Below the pieces are notes generated by a model. That model was not told the DNA's origin. It did no database searches and saw only the letters and a program-made list of their open reading frames with translations. The translations under genes and the position numbers were made by a program. A DNA stretch of 64,000 bases from positions 41,377,864 to 41,441,863 of the forward strand of contig NC_135505.1 of assembly GCF_052857255.1 (NCBI RefSeq). Reading direction: 5' to 3'. Positions 1 through 10,564 of the stretch are shown piece by piece (position 1 is the stretch's first letter; each line of letters begins with the position of its first letter). This DNA is from Amblyomma americanum. Lineage: Eukaryota > Arthropoda > Arachnida > Ixodida > Ixodidae.

Positions 1-312
1 ATGAAAGAAGGGAAGTTTTGGCAGAACTTAATGACGTTAGCCAGGTTTTACACCACTCTTGTACGCGTAGCAGGTCTTGGAGGATGGTAACGTCTGACTG
101 GTTGACTATTGGGCGTTAGATGACACAATCGTCAGCAAATAGCCGTATGTTAGAAGTGATGTTAGAGGGCAAATCATTTATATAAATAAGAAATAGAAGG
201 TGGCCTAAAACAGATCCTTGCGGAACGCCAGACAGAACAGGAGAAAGTGATGATGAATGGGAATGAAGTACAAGTAGACATCTAATTGCCAGAAATGTTC
301 TGTAAATCCTGC
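1..312 (-). pseudogene. LINE reverse transcriptase fragment (CR1/Jockey type)
   Basis: Read on the minus strand, this encodes the part of a non-LTR reverse transcriptase from the GVPQGSVLGHLLFLIYIND block to the catalytic FADD block and about 40 residues beyond. GVPQGS, LF.IYINDLP and FADDC are the hallmark RT motifs of CR1/L2/Jockey LINEs. The frame is open from about 312 to 116. A one-base shift then creates a stop just after FADDCVI, and similarity resumes in another frame (a segment ending QEWCKTWL) to the window edge. The copy is 5'-truncated near 312, where it abuts a minisatellite, and it runs off the left edge. The clade is inferred from motif style only. Confidence 0.8.
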
Positions 313-334
313 AATTCTGTAAACAATTCCAGTC

Positions 335-500
335 AAAAAGAACCATTGGATTCCAATTGGAAATTTCCAAATGTGTTTTCGACACCATTGGAAAATACCA
401 ATTGGACTATTCCAATTGGCTGAAACCAACTTGAATATTCCAGTTGGCCGAAACCGATTGGACTATTCCAATTGGTAGACACCAACTGGTCCACTTAATG
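335..500. repeat. CCAATTGG-rich degenerate tandem repeat
   Basis: Units of about 27-29 bp at 402-430, 431-457 and 458-486 share the pattern TTGGACTATTCCAATTGG followed by an AAACC-type spacer. Degenerate half units extend left to about 335. CCAATTGG is a palindrome, so the array reads similarly on both strands. It begins exactly where the LINE fragment to its left ends. Confidence 0.75.
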
Positions 501-1130
501 GCCGGTACTCACTGGGCTGCTCTGATTGTCGGGCACCAGATGGCTATTAAACAGTCAGGAGGCAAGCAGTCTACTAACTGTAGCAGTTTATTATAGGTAT
601 TTGCATGAAAATACTTTCCCTACAATAATGCCCCATGGGCATGTAGGTATAAGAATGAATAAATAAATATTCATGAAACAAATCTTGTTGCAGCTCCTGG
701 CAGGAAGGCTCCATTTCTTTTGCGAGCTCCCTGCAATCAAATAGAAGCACGACACAGATTGCATTACTCCAGAGAACCTACAGACCGAAAAGCAAATAAC
801 AAGGAATAAGATTTAATGTGTGAACAAACAAACGAAATCCATTAAGCTGCACACTAAGATGCTCTTTGTGGAATCAAGTTAGGGATGAGCATTCAATGCA
901 GTAACTGTTCTTGTCAGAAAGAAGATGGAATCAAAAACGATGGGAGCGGAGTGCGCAGCTTGGCCAGTTAGCAGGCTTTGTGACAGGAGTACGTGTGGCC
1001 GGTGTTTACAGTCAAATGCGCGGTCAGAAGAAAGGCGGCTCAAAACAAAAAAACGCGCTTTCGTAGCGGCGGAGGGGAACGCGCGCATCGAGTACGGTGT
1101 ATGAATAACATAGTGGAATCGAGTCACCCT
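501..1130. other. Non-coding; possible LINE 3' tail at 590-672
   Basis: No gene is recognised. At 590-672 there is a sequence of the type seen at LINE 3' ends (ACTTTCCCTACAATAATG, then a GGGCATGTAGG stretch and an AATAAATAAATA tail). It could be a plus-strand LINE tail, but no coding sequence precedes it. The rest is unassigned. Confidence 0.35.
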
Positions 1131-1177
1131 GAAGGCGGCGCGGCATGCACGCCCCAGCGTGGTGTGGGGGTGGGAGT

Positions 1178-1196
1178 GGGGGGGGGGGGGGGGGGG
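1178..1196 (+). repeat. Poly-G run (19 G)
   Basis: Uninterrupted run of 19 G following a G-rich stretch from 1161. Similar runs occur at 3355-3369, 3509-3534, 13659-13672 and 53137-53147, with a C run at 52318-52335. Confidence 0.95.
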
Positions 1197-1785
1197 TTGC
1201 CTCTTGTCCTCGACGTTGTCCCTGGCTGGGGCGCCACCGCCGCGGTGTGCAGGGAGCCGCGTTGGCTTCTGGGCGCACCCGGTGCGAGGTGATCGAAGAT
1301 GCTATGAGTTTCTTGCGCTCCTGAGATTGGTCAATTCCGCTTGCGCTGCTGGTGGCTAGTACTAGCCAAAACTGTGGCAGTGTTTGCTGCGCCCCACAAG
1401 TGTGGTTGTGGCTCTGGTACAGAGTCTCCTGCAGCAGCATATGTGCCAGGTCCATCAGCCGCTACTTCAGGCTCAAATGAGCTTTCCAATATATTTCCAT
1501 GCGAGAGATAATATGTATAAAGAGGGCTTGAAACAACGACGAAACGTGAACAGAAGCATTCAAAACTGTTGGTGATATAATAGGGCAGCATTCCACGCAA
1601 CAGAAGCTTCGAGATAAAGCACTTGCTCGCAAAGAAATTGAACAAATAACCCGCAAATTATTCTTTTTTTCAATGCTCTCTTGAGTGTTCTCTACGAAAA
1701 CCATATTTATGTTTACAGCCGCAAACCACCTTTTTTTGTGCCGTCACAAGAGCGTTACAACTGAAATGAGCCTCTGTCCGTTAAC
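1197..1785. other. No recognised feature
   Basis: GC-rich at first (1197-1290), then AT-rich. Short open frames exist on both strands, but none resembles a known domain. Confidence 0.4.
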
Positions 1786-1970
1786 AGAGGTGGGCAACCT
1801 CTTGAGGCCAATCTCAGCCTCAAAATGACCTCAACCTCTCGCCGTGAGGTGAGGTTGAATCGTGGTCGGTGATCGTTCGAAATTTTGTGAGTTAGGTGTG
1901 CAAATCAGATCTCAACTTCACACGTGAGATGTAGGTTGAGTGAGGTCGACTTTCAGTGAAGTCGAAATTT
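1786..1970. repeat. GAGGTTGAGG-type degenerate repeat
   Basis: Recurrent CCTCAACCTC and GAGGTTGA words on both strands (about 1788-1860 and 1928-1955) form an imperfect inverted or tandem low-complexity block. It is not assignable to a named element. Confidence 0.5.
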
Positions 1971-3354
1971 TGATGTGGAGACTTTTTGCACTTTCCACGT
2001 CTTACTTCGACGAGAGCCGATTCCGAAGCGGAGTTGGAGCTCACCACCGCAGTGTTCATGCAATGACGCTTGGTGTTCGGTTTCCCCTGTTTGGGCAACC
2101 GGATGCCACAGTCCGCTCTTCGCTGTCGGTGCTACGCCGTAATATTCGTTCAGCCCGGGTATACAGGGAAGTAGCAACCCTCTGGTCTTTCTGGAAGGAG
2201 TGCTGTTGTCACGGCGCGCCTCTCTCCCTCCCCCTTCCTCCGCTTGGGTAGCAGCCGTCGGTGCCTGCCGGTCGGCACCACCTCCCGGGAGTGCGCAAAG
2301 CTCATAACTCCCGCTAACCCGCGGTAGCTTTGTCTGATTCCGCAAAGAAATAAGTTCAGTAAACAGGCACGCCAAAAATTCGTCACAGGGGGGATGGCCA
2401 AACGAAAGATTGCTTCGTGTTCATGCTCGCTGCCGACGCTGACATCATGGCTCTTGCCTTGCAGTAGAGTAAATGAATCCTGCTGTATATTACACGGTGA
2501 CTTAACAGAAACTGGAGCAGCCGGCACAGGCGAGAGATTGTGTTTCCTAACAAGGACACATGCTGATTCGATGCAAAAAGAAGGAACACAAAAAAACATG
2601 TATAACACCGTCGAAGGTTTTGATCGGTGTATTCCCCTTTCGAATCTCACAGTGTGCCTTTGTATTTTCCTGTTCCCTAATGCAAGCAGGTGCAAAATAT
2701 AATTTTACTTTTATATCCTTCCAGATAACGTGTTTGGTTACCAAGGAATGAAACGCAGCAGCACGCGGCGAACGTACCATCATAGCTGCGTTATAGCCGT
2801 ATAATATGCAAAACTATAATGAATGTATGATAATGTGGTAGCTGTTTGCTTTTCTTTTTTTTAATGAAGACGTGTGAATTGAACTGATTACGTGGTGGCG
2901 CTCTGCTGCTGAGCCGATGTTTCAAACTTTCTAATACGACGTTTAATCAGGCACACTTTTGTTAGCTTCTGTTTTTAGTGTGGGTGCGATTTTTGTTTGT
3001 ATGTTTGTTATCATTCCCGTTGTTTTTTAATATTTTTTCATATGAGATCAATTAGATTGGCAGCCTGCCTTGCAGACGACCAGGCACTGCTTACACCGTT
3101 ATATTTCTTTCAACTCAGTTATTTTGCGGAGACCCATCGTTCACCTTAAACGGCTTCGCAGAAAGCTCGCGCGGTACTCGTGAGTAAAAACTTCGAAGAT
3201 GCCGGTGTAATATTGATTAGCTCAGTTTTGAAGGAAAACAAGGGACTGACTCAGAACAGCTTATCTCACGCTGGTTGACGAAACAGTACCCAGAATTCTG
3301 TACAGGCGTATAGTATTTAGCCGTTTTTTTTTCTTTTGTCCGGAGTTCGGAGAT
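1971..3354. other. No recognised feature
   Basis: Several overlapping short open frames lie at 1940-2780 on both strands, including about 180 codons on the minus strand (2150-2695). None has a recognisable domain or codon pattern. From 2800 to 3350 the sequence is AT-rich and featureless. Confidence 0.4.
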
Positions 3355-3369
3355 GGGGGGGGGGGGGGG
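3355..3369 (+). repeat. Poly-G run (15 G)
   Basis: Uninterrupted G homopolymer. Confidence 0.95.
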
Positions 3370-3502
3370 ATGCTGGGTAAAGATTTCACTGCGGCAAAAT
3401 TTGAGCGGCCTGCACAGTGCCGCGGGATCACCGAGTCATCACAAAGAATTCCCAGGATTTCGAAACCGTTACGATCGGCACTTGGAGTGAAGTGGCGGAA
3501 AC

Positions 3503-3508
3503 GGGGGT

Positions 3509-3534
<26 letters not shown>
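3503..3534 (+). repeat. Poly-G run (26 G after a G5T lead)
   Basis: G5-T-G26. This is the longest G homopolymer in the window. Confidence 0.95.
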
Positions 3535-3539
<5 letters not shown>

Positions 3540-3859
3540 AATACCTGTCTTCGGTTGCTGGCAATGAACAGTATTTAATCAATATCCTGAAAACATTTAT
3601 GTGGAAGCAGTATATCGACATCCCCGGGCTCATATAGATACACTTTCAATGTCATCATCATCGCCATCACCTCGATTTCAATGCTAGGTCTCATTGAATG
3701 ATCGTTGCAGATTGTCACACATGAGAACTGGCGCGTTTACCTGCTGGACAATCCTAATGTCATTAATCTGGACCGACCTTTGCGCGCTCTTTTTAATGCG
3801 TGGTGCGCGCATGTGTAGTTATGTGGGATCCATATGGACCTGGAAATGGGGGTGGGTAG

Positions 3860-4115
3860 GGAAGTCGTATGACGTGACATTACATCGTTGTCACATGACT
3901 ATGTGCGACGTCACATTACAGCGTTCTCTCGTGACCTGGTATACGTCACACTCATATGATGTCATCAGTAAAACTAGTTAGTCTTAGTGTTGCATAGTTA
4001 CACTAATAAGCATTGAATTGCCATGTTGACCAGTGTATGTCAATTATCTATAATTAATGATGTGACATCATCATCGATGTGACATCATCGTCGACTCACA
4101 CGTCACAAGGTGCCG
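3860..4115. repeat. TGACGTCA/TGACATCA-rich degenerate repeat
   Basis: Repeated words of the type GACGTGACATTACA, GACGTCACATTACA, GATGTCATCA and TGTGACATCATC recur about every 20-50 bp, on both strands because the core is near-palindromic. No coding sequence or named element is recognised. Confidence 0.5.
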
Positions 4116-4269
4116 TTTCTGGCGGCGACTTTTTTGCGAATATGACCTTGAAACTGAGCCATTTAATGCTGTCGTATTACCAAAAGGAGCCCCTCGTTTC
4201 TACACGGACATATATACAACGCGCCTCTGTTGGTGTACTACACTTGAAAGCAGCATACAGAGCAAACTA

Positions 4270-4555
4270 CGCGCTTTACTACCGCGGCCCATTCCCTGTT
4301 CGCCACTTTCCTAATGCGGTATTTATCTGCGAGAATCCTATCGAGGCTAATTTCAATTTCCTTTTATGCTACTATGCGGATCCAACAGTGACGAAGCTGG
4401 TCAATACATGCTGCTTCTGCAGTGCGTAGGCATGACGCAGCCGCCGGTAGCTGCGGCAGCTGCGGTAGGCACGGGCAGGCGGAACTTGCTTTGCCTAAAA
4501 TGCGAAAGTCGCTGCTGACATCAGCGCCACCGCATCTTCGTGACGTCGCGAGGTG
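4270..4555 (+). repeat. Dispersed repeat, copy 1 (partner at 16390-16665)
   Basis: About 285 bp, from CGCGCTTTACTACCGC to GTGACGTCGCG, is repeated at 16390-16665 in the same orientation with roughly 88-90% identity by eye and one 9-12 bp indel. The first 160 bp is open in the same frame in both copies, but most differences between them replace amino acids, so it does not look coding. Its right edge abuts unrelated sequence in each copy. Confidence 0.9.
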
Positions 4556-4904
4556 AAGGTCTATAGACTCGATTGTGGCATCAAAATGACGTCAAGCCAG
4601 GCAATTGAAAAAACGTCCGGTCTTCGCGAGCTGCAACGTCCGCTGCTTGAACCGAGTTAACTGACTCTGCAGTTGGGCTGACATATGTGCGAAAACTTGG
4701 CCGGCGGGCAGCACAGGTCGCGGCTTGTGAACTTCCGCCCACTACAAGTAGGGACACACGGAGCGGCAAGCATCTATGCGCCGCTAGACTCAAGCAACTC
4801 AAGCTTTGCCGCCCCACACCAGTGCTTGAGCGCTGCTTGGCTTCTTGAATCTCACACGATAAAAGACATCGGAAAGAGTAGTGAGTGCTGTAATCGACTG
4901 ACGA

Positions 4905-5024
4905 CAAAGCAAGCCTGCCAAAGTAGGGAGCATTCGGCCACGCGCTTGACGCGGACTGCCGGGCACGAGGGGCTGGAGGGAAACGAGGCCGCGGACACTA
5001 AAGCTGGAGGATACACTCATCGAG
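4905..5024 (+). pseudogene. Old LINE, RNase H-like segment, left part
   Basis: Plus-strand translation carries a TAGHEGLEGNEAAD motif, the conserved end of the RNase H domain in I/R1/LOA-type LINEs. The reading is cut at 5024 by the RTE insertion and resumes at 8177. The two parts share the 12-bp duplication ACACTCATCGAG (5013-5024 and 8177-8188). The start of similarity near 4905 is approximate. The clade is inferred. Confidence 0.7.
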
Positions 5025-6560
5025 GTCATAAGGCATTGCGTATACAGGGTGGCTAGTTTTTCTAGCACGATGTCCCCTCCATCCTTCAACAGATCTGCTG
5101 TTACCTGATCCTCCCCAGCTGCTTTTCCCCTTTTCATTGCTTCTAAGGCTTTCTTTACTTCATCTTTCGTTACTGGCGGGATGACGCATTGCTGTGCACT
5201 GCTGTCTTTCTCATTGGCGCTCTGATTACATTGGCTACTGTACAGCTCTGTGTAGAACTCTTCGGCTACGTTAACTATCTTATCCATATTGCTAATGACA
5301 TTGCCCTGCTTGTCTCTTAATGCATACATCTGGTTTTTACCTATGCCTAGTTTCCTCTTCACTGTTTTTAGGCTACCTCCGTTCTTTATAGCATGCTCGA
5401 TTCTCTCCATATTAAACTTCCTTATGTCGGCTACCTTGCGCTTATTTATTAACTTTGATAGCTCCGTTAGTTCTATTCTATCGGTAGTGTTAGATGCCTT
5501 CATGTTTTGGCGCTTCTTAATCAGATCTTTCGTCACCTGAGATAGCTTCCCGGTATCTTTTCGAACTGTCCTACCGCCTACTTCTACTGCGCACTCCGTA
5601 ATTATTGATGTCAGGTTATCGTGCATTGAATGAACATCAAGATCATCTTCCTCAGTTAAAGCCGAGTATCTGTTTTGCAGCGCTATCCTAAACTCCTGTG
5701 CTTTCCCTCTTACGGCTAACTCGTTAATGGTCTTCTTCTTCGCTAGCTTCTTCCGTTCCCTCTTCAAGTCTAAGCTAATTCTAGACCTTACCATTCTATG
5801 GTCGCTGCAACGCACCCTTCCGAGGACGGCCACATCCTGAATGATGCCAGGTTTAGCGCATAGTATGAAGTCGATTTCATTTTTAATCTCACCATTGGGG
5901 CTCTTCCAGATCCACTTCCTGTTTTCTCGTTTGCGGAAGAAGGTATTCATGATCCGTAAATTATTTCTATCCGCGAATTCGACTAATAACTCTCCCCTGC
6001 TATTTCTAGAGCCTATTCCATAGTCACCTACCGCGTGGTCGTCAGCCTGCTTCTTGCCCACCTTCGCATTGAAGTCGCCCATCAGTACAGTGTACTGCGA
6101 TTTTACTCTATTCATTGCTGATTCTACGTCCTCATAGAAGCTTTCAACGGTCTGGTCATCATGGCTGGATGTGGGTGCGTAGGCCTGCACCACTTTCAGC
6201 TTGTACCTCCTATTCAGCCTAATTACTATTGCTGCTACCCTCTCGTTAATACTGTAGAGCTCCTCTACGTTGCCAGCTATATCCTTATTAATGAGGAAAC
6301 CCACACCTAGTTCTCGTCTATCCTTTAACCCGCGATAGCACAGTATGTGGCCTCACCTGTCCTCCTAACTTCGCTAAGCCCTATCACATCCCATTTAATT
6401 CCCGCTAGTTCCTCGAACAGCACTGCTAGGCTAGCCTCACTACCTAAAGTTCTAGCGTTAAACGTTGCCAGGTTCAGATTCCAATGGCGGCCTGTCCGGA
6501 GCCAGAGATTCTTAGCACCCTCCGCTGCGTCACAGGTCTGACCGCCGCCGTGGTCAGTTG
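5025..6560 (-). pseudogene. RTE-type LINE ORF2, 5' half: APE endonuclease and N-terminal RT
   Basis: In minus orientation the protein begins near 6540 (ATFNARTLG and GLSEVRRTG blocks, the N-terminus of the exonuclease-endonuclease-phosphatase fold). It shifts frame near 6340 and then stays open from about 6330 to 5025. Endonuclease motifs include MGDFNAKVG and the SDHRMV histidine motif. A linker follows, then the first RT block (KRGKAAGEDQVTADLLK), ending at LYTQCLMTS at the inversion point. Sequence beyond 5025 in this frame belongs to the host LINE. The encoded enzyme would nick target DNA and prime reverse transcription. This copy is dead: inverted, frameshifted and separated from the catalytic RT half. 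Confidence 0.9.
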
Positions 6561-6761
6561 CTCTGCAGCCGCTGGGGACTGAGGCCCGAGTGTTAATTGG
6601 TTTGATCATAGAAGGTTGTGGCCAAGTACTACACCAGGGTGGCCAAATCCTGCTCTGGTGAGAGAGTGCGTTGTCGGTTCTGGTCACCGAGATAAGGCCG
6701 CACTCCAGGCCTGGTTATGCAATTCCATCGACACGCGGATTTTTTTTTTTTTTAAACCCGG

Positions 6762-6843
6762 TGGAGAATTGCGCGGCACCAGGATTTGAACCCCGGTCCT
6801 CTTGCACGCGAGGCGGATGTTCTACCTCTACGCCATCGCTGCA
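6762..6843 (-). repeat. tRNA-like head (Pol III A and B boxes) at the RTE 5' end
   Basis: On the minus strand, TGGCGTAGAGGTAGA (6821-6835) fits a Pol III A box, GGTTCAAATCC (6782-6792) fits a B box, and the whole 80-nt segment resembles a tRNA (Ala-like arms). It is followed by an oligo-A stretch (T run on plus, 6741-6754) and about 200 bp leading into the endonuclease. It lies exactly at the outer, 5'-most end of the inverted LINE half. It may be the family's own 5' end or a SINE-derived head. It is not a functional tRNA gene: the anticodon arm is irregular and there is no terminator. Confidence 0.75.
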
Positions 6844-6849
6844 TCTATC

Positions 6850-8110
6850 TTCCTCGACTGTACCAGAAGCTTGGAAGAATGCAAACATTATCTTAATTCA
6901 TAAAAAGGGAGACGCCAAGGACTTGAAAAATTACAGGCCGATCAGCTTACAATCGCTAATAGAGTCAGGGCAACGTTAGACTTTAATCAACCAAATGATC
7001 AGGCAGGCTTTCGTAAAGGATATTCCACAATAGATCATATTCACACTATCAATCAGGTGATAGAGAAATGCGCAGAATATATCCAACCTCTATATATAGC
7101 TTTCATTGATTACGAAAAAGCATTCGACTCAGTGGAAACCTCAGCAGTCATACAGGCATTGCGTAATCAGGGAGTAGAAGAGCCTTATGTCAAAATACTG
7201 GAAGATATATATAGCAACTGCACAGCTACTATAGTCCTCCATAAAGTCAGCAATAAAATTCCAATAAGGAAGGGCGTCAGGCAAGGAGACACGATATCGC
7301 CAATGCTGTTCACCGCATGTTTGCAGGAGGTATTTCGAGGCCTGAATTGGGAACAGTTGGGAATAAGAATAAATGGAGAATACCTAAATAATCTGAGATT
7401 TGCTGATGACATTGCCTTGCTGAGTCACTCAGGAGGTGAACTGCAAATCATGATCAACGAGTTAGACAGGCAGAGCAGATCGATGGGTCTAAAAATAACA
7501 TGCAGAAAACCAAGGTAATGTTCAACAGTCTAGCAAGGCAACAACAGTTCACAATTGGCAGCGAGAGCCTAGAAATTGTGCCGGAATACGTCTACTTAGG
7601 GCAGGTAGTGACAGCTGATCCGGATCATGAGAGGGAGATAACTAGAAGGATAAGAATGGGGTGGAGCGCATATGGCAAATTCTCGCAGATCATGAGTGGC
7701 AGTTTACCAATTTCCCTCAAGAGGAAAGTGTACAACAGCATAATCTTACCGGTACTCACCTACGGGGCAGAAACGTGGAGGCTAACGAAAAGAGTTCAGC
7801 TTAAGTTAAGGACAACGCAGCGAGCCATGGAAAGAAAAATGATAGGTGTAACGTTAAGAGATCGGAAGCGGGCAGAGTGGGTGAGGGAACAAACACGGGT
7901 TAATGACATCCTAGTCGAAATCAAGAGAAAGAAATGGGCTTGGGCAGGGCATGTGATGCGAAGGCAAGATAACCGCTGGTCTTTAAGGGTAACGGAGTGG
8001 GTTCCAAGAGAAAGTAAGCGTAGCAGGGGGCGGCAGTAGGTTAGATGGGCGGATGAGATTAAGAAGTTTGCAGGCAAAGGGTGGATGCAGCTGGCAAAGG
8101 ATAGGGTTAA
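6850..8110 (+). pseudogene. RTE-type LINE ORF2, 3' half: catalytic RT and C-terminal domain
   Basis: Begins with [18 protein letters not shown] and NYRPISL, followed by a deletion and frame break near 6955. It resumes as DQAGFRKGYSTIDHI, YEKAFDSVE, GVRQGDTISP and the catalytic FADDIALL (7399-7410). A one-base loss near 7495 shifts the frame. The C-terminal part then runs through YVYLGQVV, SLKRKVYNSIILPVLTYG and RRKWAWAGHVMR-type blocks to a nonsense codon at 8037, with about 25 residues after it. The lesions are therefore one deletion, one frameshift and one stop. The order of blocks identifies the RTE/BovB clade. Confidence 0.93.
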
Positions 8111-8176
8111 TTGGAGAGACATGGGAGAGGCCTTTGCCCTGCAGTGAGTGTAGTAAGGCTGATGATGATGATGATG
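8100..8176 (+). repeat. RTE 3' end with (GAT)n tail
   Basis: The 3' UTR-like stretch is followed by GATGATGATGATGATGAT at 8158-8176, immediately preceding the right target duplication. Short microsatellite tails of this kind are normal for RTE elements. Confidence 0.9.
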
Positions 8177-8520
8177 ACACTCATCGAGCGACTAACGTGC
8201 CCCTCTCTCCTCTACCTACCACGAACGCCTCATAATGTTCCGAACACAAAGGCAAGTCAGTCCTCCACCACACCATAAGCCAGCAACGACAGAAGCGAGG
8301 GATTCCCGACAACTACAGACGAACGCCTTTCCTTACTTGCACAAATATATAATCATTCCCGATAGATATGACGGAATCTGTTCCTGCTGCGGTGGAATCC
8401 GGACGACATGCCATGTAACAAGGGGTTGCTCAGGTCCCAAGCCCCTGAACAAGACAAACATCAATCCAAGGAAGAGGAGAGTCAGCCCTGTTAAGCTTTG
8501 ATTGTGCGACTCAGCGTAAC
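8177..8520 (+). pseudogene. Old LINE, C-terminal segment, right part
   Basis: Continues the host LINE interrupted at 5024. Across 8235-8501 the plus frame reads a segment with TTEARDSRQLQTNAF followed by a zinc-knuckle-like ICSCCGG...TCHVTRGC. This matches the usual C-terminal layout of I/R1-type LINEs (a conserved REEA.WR.LQT block, then CxxC...H...C). A frame change separates it from the RNase H part. Similarity ends near 8520. Confidence 0.65.
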
Positions 8521-9950
8521 CTGATATCCTATAAGCAACAGCGACTGTGGTGGACTTGGAGTCCTAAATTAAGGATTCCGCCGATAGTTCGTGCTTCCTC
8601 CTCTTTATCCTTCCTTTTTTTCAATGACTGCTCTCTACTTCTATTTCTACCTCGTCTCCCGTTTCGGCGGCAAATACCTCTGCAGGAAGACGTCGCACGT
8701 GGAATGAGAAACGTGAGTGAAGGCTGAAAAGCAGTATGCCATTAGGGCTAGGATGAAAGTGTTTTTATTTTAGTTCTTCTATTTTTTCCTTCTCCTTCAG
8801 TCCATGTGCATGGCGCTGACAAGGTGCTTTTCACTGCCAGAGTTGAGAACGAACACTGTCTCTGGTGTCTCCCTCTATCTGTTGTGAATTTTCAAAGCGC
8901 GCTGCCAATGACCGTTACACCGCAGCAAGTGGTGCTCTTCCGTCGCCGGCTCCGCGGCGTCTTTCGCTTTAGCGTTGTGTCCCTTCATGTGATATTAATT
9001 TCAGTGCAGAAACAGTTTTGACAGGGTTAGGTTTAGTACCCGTGACCTTCGAAATCCGCGCCTCTCTCGTGACCCCACCGCCTATGTTTCTTGGCCGGCT
9101 CGACAGACTGTCTGCGTGAGTCTTCTCTGTCAGCTTGTTACAGCCGGACGACAGTACCTGTAGTGTTTACCTTTGTGCTTGAGACGTTCGTGTGCGGTGG
9201 CACTCGTTCACCACCCCTACGTAAGACGACGAATGTACACGCTGTCCTGAGCCGCCTTTAAATACCAGACTTTATCGAAGTGCTGTGTTTTGCTCCGGAC
9301 AGCGCCTGCTCCGCTCCGTCTTTTGGGAAATATTGTGTAGATACGGAGACACAGTAATCAAATATGATACGCAGATGAGCCGATACTTTGTGCGAGGACG
9401 CGAGCTGAACGCAGCGATGAGAGTGTACTCATTGGCAAAAAAGTGGTGAATGGAAATGCATACATTTTGCTTTAATTTGCTGGAATCTTTTGCTGTCATG
9501 AGTGCAGTAGGTGAGATTGCATGTCAATGCTGTATAATTTCTCGCCAAAAGTAGTGCCATTAAGGTTCTGTATCAACCCCTACAGCATTTTGCAAGCAAA
9601 TTATGTTTGTGAATTTGTATTGCATTCAAAATTGCAATATCGGCAATGGAAGCTGTCGGAAGTTTCTAAACAAATATTGTAACCACGGCTCTATACATAA
9701 GGTGCATCGCATTTTTTTACATTAAAGCGATTATTGATGCCCGAGGTCAAGCCATACACATTGGTACTTCACACATACACACGCTTCAAACTGTTCAAGT
9801 ACAATGATCGAAACATCTTATAAATGGAATTAATCTGATTGAATTACCGAGTTAGTAGTCGGCATAGATCAAACTATACACGGGTCAGTACATCTCAGTA
9901 ACACACCACAGGGAGTGAAAGATACACCATGTCCAGTTGTACCAAGCTTA
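8521..9950. other. No recognised feature
   Basis: Mixed-composition sequence with no domain-bearing frame, tandem repeat or recognisable transposon end. Confidence 0.4.
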
Positions 9951-10100
9951 AACTGACCAGCGTTTGTAGTCAATTCGTAGCGTACCCCGCCGGCAATCCA
10001 AAGCTTGTAGGATCGAGTTCCACCTAATTCATAGCAATTTACTTTTCACGCAATTACTTTAGTTCGCATATATAAACGTCGTGAAGGCGTTTTCATGTAA
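9950..10100 (+). repeat. Possible tRNA-derived SINE fragment
   Basis: GGATCGAGTTCC at 10010-10021 resembles a Pol III B box. About 44 nt upstream a degenerate A-box-like stretch lies around 9966-9985, with the CGTACCCCGCCGG segment where an anticodon arm would be. No body or tail is assigned with confidence. Confidence 0.4.
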
Positions 10101-10564
10101 TCTGAGGAGGCTAGCAGCAATTTCTCTAACCATGTGGTGACGCGCGTTTACAGAGCAGTATATATATTTTGACGCCCATGAAGAGGCGACGCCTAGTCTA
10201 TTTCGTAGGTATCGCTGACTACGCAGAATAAAAGGAGAACAAGGTGGAAGCGTCTAGTGCTCGGCAAGCGGACCCAGCTGGTTTCAGTCGCCCGTCGTGG
10301 TCCGAGTAAATGCCTGGTCGTAACATTTTGGCGGAAGGTGTCGGGTATATAGGTTCGTCGATGACTGATCTCCAACATCACCATCGCGGGAGTCGTCGCA
10401 TTGCTGGCCTGCCGCCTTTTGTTCCCATGATGTCCCTCGACGGCGACGCTCCGGGATCTGTGCCCAGCAGTTCGTGGCAGCATTACGGGAGCGACGGTCG
10501 TTCGCTGCAATGCACAAACGCGGATTCGATGTTCGTCGGCATCGGATAGAAGTGTGACACCGCC

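Larger units (their letters stand above)
5013..8188. mobile_element. Twin-primed RTE/BovB-like LINE insertion with target site duplication
   Basis: One insertion of about 3.15 kb. The 5' part (tRNA-like head, UTR, endonuclease, start of RT) lies in minus orientation at 6843-5025. The 3' part (rest of RT, C-terminal domain, 3' tail) lies in plus orientation at about 6850-8176. The break in the protein is the same point in both halves: the inverted part stops after the LYTQCL block and the plus part starts at VPEAWKN, which are adjacent in RTE proteins. The insertion ends in a (GAT)n tail and is flanked by ACACTCATCGAG at 5013-5024 and 8177-8188. This is the structure produced by twin priming, known for L1 5' inversions. 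Confidence 0.93.

Noticed and set aside
335..500. CRISPR-like array
   Set aside because: Units are degenerate and contiguous without unique spacers, and the genome is eukaryotic.
2150..2695. 181-codon minus-strand frame
   Set aside because: No domain, no splice-site support, composition like its surroundings, and overlapping frames on the other strand of similar length.
4270..4429. Conserved small protein shared with 16390-16549
   Set aside because: Most differences between the two copies are replacements and flanking frames diverge immediately, so purifying selection is not supported.
4799..5024. Extension of the RTE protein past 5025 on the minus strand
   Set aside because: The open frame continues by chance into the interrupted host LINE. 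The target duplication marks the true boundary at 5024/5025.
6762..6843. Functional tRNA gene
   Set aside because: The anticodon arm is irregular, there is no T-run terminator on the transcribed side, and oligo-A plus LINE sequence follow directly.
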